Positions 22,101 through 26,718 of a stretch of 26,718 nucleotides of DNA are shown here, piece after piece. Within the stretch, counting starts at the first letter, position 1, and each line of letters starts with the position of its first letter. Under the pieces are notes generated by a model that saw only the letters and a program-made list of their open reading frames with translations, searched no databases and was not told where the DNA came from. Source of the DNA: Lachnospiraceae bacterium UBA2860 (GTDB lineage Bacteria > Bacillota > Clostridia > Lachnospirales > Lachnospiraceae); NCBI GenBank assembly GCA_002350625.1, contig DEFE01000019.1, positions 10,313 to 37,030 of the forward strand, written 5' to 3'. The position numbers were made by a program, and so were the translations under genes.

Positions 22101-25100
22101 TATCTGTATAGCTCTCCACGTATCTGCCGCCAACGTACTTATAATTTCGGAAAAAGCCGCCATTAGCATAGAGCTTAACAGGCACACTAGTCACATACCC
22201 CGCATACAGCTCCACAGGTCCTGTCACTGTCTGACTGAAATCAGCTCTCTTCGTACATTCCTCATTGAAGTACCACGAACCATCCGTTATGCGCTTCGGA
22301 TCAGAAGGTAGTATACTATACCAGGAGATCTCTCTCAGGCGTGATCCGATCTTGATTACCTGAGAATACATATCTTTTCCAAGATAGGAGAATTTCCCGC
22401 TACCTGTCCTGGATGTAGCATGCAGCGTCACTACAGCGCCCTTTACCCATTTCAAAAAAATCGTAACATTTCCCTGAGGTTTATAATCTTCTATATCATC
22501 TATATCATCGCCTATGTAGGAATCATCCGTGAAGGCCGCATCGGTATAGAAGCCGTCAAACAGATAACCCTCCTTCTCCGGCGTATAGATATTATAGTAA
22601 TCACCTAGTGAAGCTCCTTTCGGAACAATCATAATATCGGACATACTGTAAGAACGACGCTCCCTGATTGTCATTGAACCGCCATCAAGCGCCAACTTCA
22701 CCTCCGTCCCGTCTATAAACCCCGCATAGAGCATAAGACCGGCTTCCGCTTTCAGCGTGCTCAGATCTGCAGGCTGTGTACAGGCCTGATCACGATACCA
22801 GGCGTCAAATACTTTTCCGCTGCCCGCATAACCTAAAGGATATATTTCGTAAAAATCTTCGTTGTCATCCAGCTTCTCCCCTGCTGTCACATCAATATAC
22901 ATCGAAGAGCTTGTCATACCCCAACGATACAGATAGCCTCCTTCCAAAGCCTGACAGCCCACGTGAACGTAGTCCGAATAGATCGCATACAGCGTCTTCT
23001 GTCCTGTCGTGTCGAAAAATGGATACGCAAGCTCCATATCCTTCTCGATGATTGCACCCGGATCTCCTTTCACCTCAGACCAACCGAGGAACGCCTTGCT
23101 TTTGTGCTCAGGCCAATAACTATAAATTTGGAATTTTGATCCCAGCTCGTTCTTTTCCGTACACAACTTGCCGTCAGAAGAAATGTTGTCATAGTCATCT
23201 TCGTCCCAATAGCCTTCATCCGCGTCTAGTACCACCGTACAAGCATCTCCATAGACCGCCGTAAGCGTCATATCTCCAAGTATAAGGTCGTTATCAAAAT
23301 CGAATCTGACGCCATTCTTTTCCCAATGATAGAAGATCTTCGCCGGGTCATTTATGTCTGGATCATCAGGTCTCGTAAGACCGCGCGAATTTTGAAGTGC
23401 CTTGACCAGTTTCTTGCTGCCGTCCGCGAATTGACCTTCTCCTGCATCGAAAGTCACCGTGTAAGCGGCACCATATCCAGCATAGAGTGTAGTGCTTGTA
23501 CTGAACTGATCGCCTTTTTTAAGTGCCTCTGTCAATGCTGCATCCTTATACCAGCCTTTAAAAGCTGCATCACTGCTGTCCGCGACAGGACTCGGCAGCT
23601 CTATTTTTTCCCGCCCATAGACAGTTCCTTTATCGATCATCGTGCTTTCTTTTGTGCTGCCGCCGAAGCTGCCAGATGTCTGTCCCTGAGGCGCCGCCTC
23701 AAAGGTCAGCGTAATTCTCTCAACCCATCCGAAATAAAGGGTAGTATCCGCATCAGGGATGAAATCGTCAAGATCCACCTCGCGCGTACAGGCCTCATCG
23801 TCATAGATTTTCCCTGTATAGCGAATGTCACTTCTGTCGGTTCTGGGCGTTGGCGTCTCGTTATTGTAGTAGAAGCGTTCTCCTTCTTTCACATAATAGT
23901 CAGCCTTCTCGACTATTTTATATTTTTCTTCATCATAATCGTAAACACTGAAATACCCATTATCGGCAACGAAAGTCACCTGATAGGCACTCCCGTACAC
24001 AGCCTTCAATTCTTCTCCGTCATGCTTCGGCACATAGAGGCTTATAGCAGAGTCTTCCAGAATCTCGTGGTTTTCCGTTTCATATGCGTATAATACCGGT
24101 CTCTTTTTGTCATAGGCAGTCGGATAAATATAGTGGGACCCAATCGCGTCCCCTGCGACAATGTCATAGGGCATACTATCCTTTTTGACATACTTCCCGT
24201 TTTCCCATACTCTGAAATATCCCTCAGTACCACTCTTAAGAACAATGGTATAGCTCTGCCTGTAAACAGCTGTAAGAGTGACATCTTTCATGGGATAATA
24301 GCTATTTCCCGGCTCGTACCTTCTGCCGTCATCGCCCTCCCAGTAAGCAAGGACCTGCTTTTCACCCGGTGCTTCTATATCCTCTTCATCATATGCGTAG
24401 AAACTATTTCCCGGCTCCAAATAATCAGTAAACGGCTCGCTGCTTTCGTAATGTGTGCCGCCGTTCGGATCAAAAGTCACAGCAATTTTATGCACGAACT
24501 GTGCGATAAACGTCACATCCTCCGTAATCTTGACTTCGTCATCGCTTTTATACAAAGTGCCGTCCTGAGCAGTATAGCCCAAAAGCTTCATCTTGTTATT
24601 ATCATACTCGATCCCTGTATCCTCGAAACTGAAGGTATCTCCAGGTGCCACATATACGGTTCTGGATGGAACCGTATACTCTTCGTCATCCTCATCGTAT
24701 TTTGTAAAGTGTCCCTCCCCCGCCTCAAGCGTCACTGCACACGTCTTGGCAAAATGAATGGTGAGCACTGTATCGCCATCCACACGATACGGTTCATCCA
24801 TCAGGTACTCAGTACCGTCTTCATCCGTATAATATGAAGGTATGAACAACTTCTCATCATATTGAATATCAGTGTGTTTTAAGGAAATCTGTTTTCCTTC
24901 CGGGTAAGCCTGCTGGTAAGAGGACACAATTTTTTCTTCGCCCTCATCATCCCAGTCGATAAACCAGCCTTTGTTAATATCTTCGGTCTGAACGGTAACC
25001 TTACGGTAGTCCGAGAACTTAGCCTTCAGTGTCTCATCATGCTCAGGAATATATTCATAAAGATTATAGATTTCTTCTCCGTCTTCATTTATCCAGCAGA

Positions 25101-26058
25101 CAAATCCCTTTGCCCCTTCACCGGATTCTTCCGAATAAGCTTCAACATCCTCGACTTGCATTGGTTTTCCAGAGAACACTTCTAATGTTTTATTATCCTC
25201 TGAATAGAGAAAACCTGGTGACGGATCCAGCGTAATTGTGATACTCTCTATCAGTTTTACTGAAAATGTCTCACCGCCATTTGCATGATAGCTTGTTGCA
25301 ACAAAGTAATAGGTGCTGCCCTCTGTCAAGTAATCTGAAAGAAAGAAATTTCTTTCTTCCCCATCGTCATCATCACTTCTGATGCTTTCTCTCTCTTCAT
25401 CGAGAAGATAAGCATAGGGATCATATTCAGCATAATCGTCTTCATCTTCATATACGTTGTTGAAAGAACAAAACGCATATCGTTTTGTTTTCTCCGGAGT
25501 AAACTTGAATACGCTGTAACCGTTTTCTTCAAGACTGATCTCGATTTCTTCACCGACTGCAATCGGATCAGCCAGTTCAAAATCAATATCTTCGGGATCA
25601 GGTCTTTCCCCAGACTTTCTCCCTCTCCTTACCGTCGGCGCCTCCTTCTCAATTTCAGAAGACTCTTCCATAAGGGCAGCCTCTACCTCAGGTTCTTTAT
25701 CTGCTTCTTCCATAGAGACAGAGTCCTCCAACGCTTCGCTTTCTCCCAGGATCTCTTCCCCTTCCTCTACGAGATCCTCTTCCACCAAAGGTTCCTCAAA
25801 GGAAGCGCTGTCCTCAGTTAGCTCATCTTCGGCGACAACGTCCGCAATCTCCGCGCCGTCTTCCGTGTCAAGAATCGGCTCTTCATCAGACCCTTCCTTG
25901 TAAGGCTCCGCATCGTCTTCTTCAGCGCCCGTCACATACTCATCTGCAAGCTCCGCCTCGATGTAAAGTTCTTCATCCGCAAATGCACTCACAGGCATAA
26001 GCGTTGTAAGCATTGCGGCGGACAGCAGGATCGCAAGTCCTCTTCTCATTTTCTTCAT
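19141..26058 (-). CDS. Giant secreted repeat protein (InlB-like, Big_2-like and FN3-like domains)
   Basis: A 2305-residue surface or secreted protein. A signal peptide covers about 1-27 (cleavage near SAFA-DEE). An acidic low-complexity region at 28-165 is followed by a PPC-like beta domain at about 166-270. Then come about sixteen units of 75-97 residues (271-1633) that open like VTFDPNGG and close like LTAVY or LYAGY, as InlB B-repeat/Flg_new modules do. Three Big_2-like Ig domains (1641-1725, 1813-1897, 1977-2061) alternate with two divergent repeats. A PQ-rich linker (2062-2085), an FN3-like domain (2122-2216) and a lysine-rich Big_2-like end follow. There is no LPXTG, SLH or membrane anchor. 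ATG 26058 starts the signal peptide and follows GAGGAG; 18 more open codons upstream lie in a hairpin leader. An adhesin or scaffold role is inferred. Confidence 0.92.
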   Translation of the reverse strand: MKKMRRGLAILLSAAMLTTLMPVSAFADEELYIEAELADEYVTGAEEDDAEPYKEGSDEEPILDTEDGAEIADVVAEDELTEDSASFEEPLVEEDLVEEGEEILGESEALEDSVSMEEADKEPEVEAALMEESSEIEKEAPTVRRGRKSGERPDPEDIDFELADPIAVGEEIEISLEENGYSVFKFTPEKTKRYAFCSFNNVYEDEDDYAEYDPYAYLLDEERESIRSDDDDGEERNFFLSDYLTEGSTYYFVATSYHANGGETFSVKLIESITITLDPSPGFLYSEDNKTLEVFSGKPMQVEDVEAYSEESGEGAKGFVCWINEDGEEIYNLYEYIPEHDETLKAKFSDYRKVTVQTEDINKGWFIDWDDEGEEKIVSSYQQAYPEGKQISLKHTDIQYDEKLFIPSYYTDEDGTEYLMDEPYRVDGDTVLTIHFAKTCAVTLEAGEGHFTKYDEDDEEYTVPSRTVYVAPGDTFSFEDTGIEYDNNKMKLLGYTAQDGTLYKSDDEVKITEDVTFIAQFVHKIAVTFDPNGGTHYESSEPFTDYLEPGNSFYAYDEEDIEAPGEKQVLAYWEGDDGRRYEPGNSYYPMKDVTLTAVYRQSYTIVLKSGTEGYFRVWENGKYVKKDSMPYDIVAGDAIGSHYIYPTAYDKKRPVLYAYETENHEILEDSAISLYVPKHDGEELKAVYGSAYQVTFVADNGYFSVYDYDEEKYKIVEKADYYVKEGERFYYNNETPTPRTDRSDIRYTGKIYDDEACTREVDLDDFIPDADTTLYFGWVERITLTFEAAPQGQTSGSFGGSTKESTMIDKGTVYGREKIELPSPVADSSDAAFKGWYKDAALTEALKKGDQFSTSTTLYAGYGAAYTVTFDAGEGQFADGSKKLVKALQNSRGLTRPDDPDINDPAKIFYHWEKNGVRFDFDNDLILGDMTLTAVYGDACTVVLDADEGYWDEDDYDNISSDGKLCTEKNELGSKFQIYSYWPEHKSKAFLGWSEVKGDPGAIIEKDMELAYPFFDTTGQKTLYAIYSDYVHVGCQALEGGYLYRWGMTSSSMYIDVTAGEKLDDNEDFYEIYPLGYAGSGKVFDAWYRDQACTQPADLSTLKAEAGLMLYAGFIDGTEVKLALDGGSMTIRERRSYSMSDIMIVPKGASLGDYYNIYTPEKEGYLFDGFYTDAAFTDDSYIGDDIDDIEDYKPQGNVTIFLKWVKGAVVTLHATSRTGSGKFSYLGKDMYSQVIKIGSRLREISWYSILPSDPKRITDGSWYFNEECTKRADFSQTVTGPVELYAGYVTSVPVKLYANGGFFRNYKYVGGRYVESYTDTYEMQSRNHMVIDLDDEERIPRHADDTVTFGGWYLNEECTEPANQINDAYFDVLIGDETELNLYAKWIPNIKVYLHGNGGDFDGELTWWCTMPAGNTLEEVPVPVHDNPDMVFQGFFTAASGGTRVTDFTFAKETDLYAQYKKRTFTVTLDPNGGYFYSGDEVTTPVQFGATGSETIAMIASTYYDRVEKTGYNRFGGWTVSGTVINPDTYVPTKAETLTAQWVETVKVTLSCGDGWFGRTGSSVWMAFPDKNTKLSDFDKTIGGGQYSFADLMDNVIPPEGMEFQGWYTEDGQKVDLDFVPTDNLTHLSARYKVKSEETVEVSSVTLQPVQATLTSVGETLTLVETIKPDNATNKEVEWSSSNPNAATVNNVGVVTAVDDGTATITATAKDGSGKSATATITVKIPTYDFTVTGGKIAGSEKTTDKFRAKAEITIQADAPATGKLFKEWTVSDGVTFATGSTKTAASATVTMPAGAATVTATYEDAPVEAKLVEKVEVTPATATISKLGETATLTALVTPNDADDNTVTWTSSDTAVATVDKSGVVTAVAEGNVKIRATANDGTGKYGEADLTVSLTKYKAAISGGSISGTTNTSYQAAEGEEVKISAGVPAKGKKFSKWTVTGAPTLVSGTWTSESITVTLTQNATFTADFVNIPVEKVTLTADKTKLTAAGETVTITSNVLPVEAFDRSLAWTSSDASVATVDANGKVTAVKSGKVTITAAAKDGSGVKGTIEITVEVATPQPQPKPQPQPQPQPAPQPAAPLPKAADGTATGAGASAKTAAAAITSSNSEEGPSGSNFNLLQARLKKATKNSIALRWKRVSGAKKYIVYGNACGKGKKFQELATVSGTSFTCKAIADGSKLKPKTYYKFMVMAVDEKDVVVATSKTLHITTLGGTNNNYKAVKLKNSSGSIKVKKTTSIKASLVKKGKKAKVHRKVAYESDNPKVATVSKTGKVKGVGPGKCKIYAYAQDGTFKAFKVTVKK
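19876..21138 (-). repeat. Alternating Big_2-like and divergent InlB-like domains
   Basis: This part encodes residues 1641-2061: three Ig-like Big_2 domains, each with a W[ST]SS(N/D)xxxATV core and a G(V/K)VTAV strand, separated by two modules containing GGxIxG and FxxWTV. The three Big_2 copies are clearly similar to one another and nearer to recent duplication than the upstream array. Confidence 0.85.
21160..25248 (-). repeat. About sixteen InlB-like repeat units in the giant protein
   Basis: This part of the gene encodes residues 271-1633. The units are strongly diverged at DNA level but share a pattern: a strand with a Gly motif (DPNGG, DAGEG, GNGGD), a middle FxGWY or FxAWY-like segment, and a closing strand such as LYAGY or LTAQW. 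The divergence argues for an old array rather than recent duplication. Confidence 0.8.
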
Positions 26059-26081
26059 AGCCTTTTGTCTCCTCTCTTGGG

Positions 26082-26129
26082 AAAAACATGATGCGGGCCC
26101 CGGGCCCGGCATGATCTCTCAGGTGCCGG
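26082..26129 (-). promoter_or_regulatory. Attenuator-like leader of the giant gene
   Basis: Read on the minus strand, ATGCCGGGC (26112-26104) pairs with GCCCGCAT (26098-26091) with one bulged C and loop CCGGG, followed four bases later by TTTTT: a terminator-like hairpin before the ribosome site. The upstream CCGGCA (26129-26124) can instead pair with TGCCGG (26111-26106), which would break that hairpin. Mutually exclusive stems are typical of attenuators and riboswitches. No ligand-binding fold was recognised. Confidence 0.45.
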
Positions 26130-26189
26130 TCAGCAAAGCCTCTTCGGGTTTAACTGTGTTTTTTGGTCACAAAAAGATCACATAGTACA

Positions 26190-26218
26190 ATTTTACTCGC
26201 AGTATCAGCATTTTTCAA
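26190..26218 (-). promoter_or_regulatory. Promoter of the giant gene
   Basis: The minus strand has TTGAAA, a 17-base spacer and TAAAAT. The predicted start near 26183 gives a leader of about 125 bases. The -35 box begins right after the ilvC terminator's T run. Confidence 0.75.
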
Positions 26219-26219
26219 C

Positions 26220-26252
26220 AAAAAAAGCACTGGAAGTAGTGGCTTCCAGTGC
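26220..26252 (-). terminator. Terminator of ilvC
   Basis: On the minus strand GCACTGGAAG and CTTCCAGTGC form a perfect 10-base stem with loop CCACTA, followed by seven T. It lies 32 bases after the ilvC stop codon. Confidence 0.95.
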
Positions 26253-26283
26253 AAAATGTCCTATATATGGTTTTGGCTGCTTC

Positions 26284-26718
26284 TCAGTTGTTGATCAGCT
26301 TGTCGTTCTCACTCCAGCTGTACAGCGAGCGGATCTGCTTGCCGACGGTCTCCGACGGATGCTCGGCCGCTTTTCTGCGCAGCGCGTTGAAGTGGGCCTT
26401 GCCGCCGGCCGGGCTCATGTCGAGCAGGAAGTCCTTGGCGAAGGTGCCGTCCTGGATGTCGGCGAGAACCTTCTTCATCGCTTCCTTGGTCTCGGCGGTG
26501 ATGATCTTCGGGCCGGTGACATAGTCGCCGTACTCGGCCGTGTTGGAGATGGAGTAGCGCATGCCCGCAAAGCCGGACTCATAGATGAGGTCGACGATGA
26601 GCTTCATCTCGTGGATGCACTCGAAGTACGCGTTTCTCGGGTCGTAGCCGGCTTCTGTCAGCACCTCGAAGCCCGTCTGCATCAGCTTGCAGACGCCGCC
26701 GCACAGGACAGCCTGCTC
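26284..26718 (-). CDS. ilvC: Ketol-acid reductoisomerase, C-terminal part (runs off right edge)
   Basis: Catalyses the second common step of valine, leucine and isoleucine synthesis: isomerisation and NADPH-dependent reduction of acetohydroxy acids, with Mg2+. About 144 C-terminal residues are present, from EQAVLCGGVCKLMQTGFEVL to the stop. The conserved glutamates in YFECIHEMKLIVDLIYESG belong to the magnesium and substrate site, and the SISNTAEYGDYV segment is typical. The protein ends about 60 residues after that region, as in the short class I enzyme of about 330 residues. The N-terminal Rossmann domain is outside the window, so cofactor preference cannot be read. It is followed by its own terminator. 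Confidence 0.96.
   Translation of the reverse strand, partial: EQAVLCGGVCKLMQTGFEVLTEAGYDPRNAYFECIHEMKLIVDLIYESGFAGMRYSISNTAEYGDYVTGPKIITAETKEAMKKVLADIQDGTFAKDFLLDMSPAGGKAHFNALRRKAAEHPSETVGKQIRSLYSWSENDKLINN

Noticed and set aside
26059..26112. Start of the giant protein at 26112
   Set aside because: The added 18 residues fall inside the GC-rich leader hairpin and precede a standard signal peptide that begins at 26058 with its own GAGGAG.
26104..26160. Possible cyclic-di-GMP-I (GEMM) riboswitch, because the plus strand reads GCAAAGCCTC
   Set aside because: That match is on the strand opposite the gene, and the companion GGCAAACC segment and the second stem are missing on both strands.

Overview
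The window looks like chromosome of an anaerobic Gram-positive bacterium of the Clostridia, most likely Lachnospiraceae. Reasons: an amino-terminal pyruvate:ferredoxin oxidoreductase fragment, class I ketol-acid reductoisomerase, DegV, VanZ and YfhO-type membrane proteins, strong AGGAGG ribosome sites, and a giant secreted protein built of InlB-like and Big_2-like repeats. Most of the window is GC-rich; the middle of the giant gene is visibly AT-richer. The taxon is an inference from gene content. No phage, insertion sequence or CRISPR array was seen, and no gap between genes exceeds about 210 bases.

Layout. Almost everything is on the minus strand. From the right edge leftwards: the 3' end of ilvC with its terminator; a 2305-residue secreted repeat protein (19141-26058) behind its own promoter and an attenuator-like leader; plus-strand degV with an apparently leaderless promoter. 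Next comes a five-gene export operon: lipoprotein adaptor, ABC ATPase, a second adaptor with a very large acidic insert, FtsX/MacB permease and a NusG-II protein, joined by 4-base overlaps or short gaps. It is followed by tRNA-Pro(GGG), an SPFH/stomatin-like protein, and then a possible operon of M18 aminopeptidase, an unknown tail-anchored protein and a YfhO-family protein. That operon ends at a terminator shared with a convergent 40-residue membrane-protein gene. The left part is a four-gene run of VanZ, ABC-F ATPase and two membrane-protein genes that look like two halves of one longer protein. Two related palindromes and the start of a pyruvate:ferredoxin oxidoreductase gene close the window.

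How the genes work together. Much of the window concerns the cell surface: a tripartite-like ABC export system, two GT-C-like polytopic proteins, VanZ, and the giant repeat protein. Both adaptors and the amino end of the giant protein carry extremely Asp/Glu-rich segments predicted to lie outside the membrane. The most unusual items are the 375-residue acidic insertion at the hairpin tip of the second adaptor, the two-adaptor operon, the attenuator-like leader of the giant gene, the split membrane-protein gene restarted at TTG from a ribosome site overlapping the previous stop, and the leaderless degV promoter. All assignments come from reading the sequence; no database search was possible.
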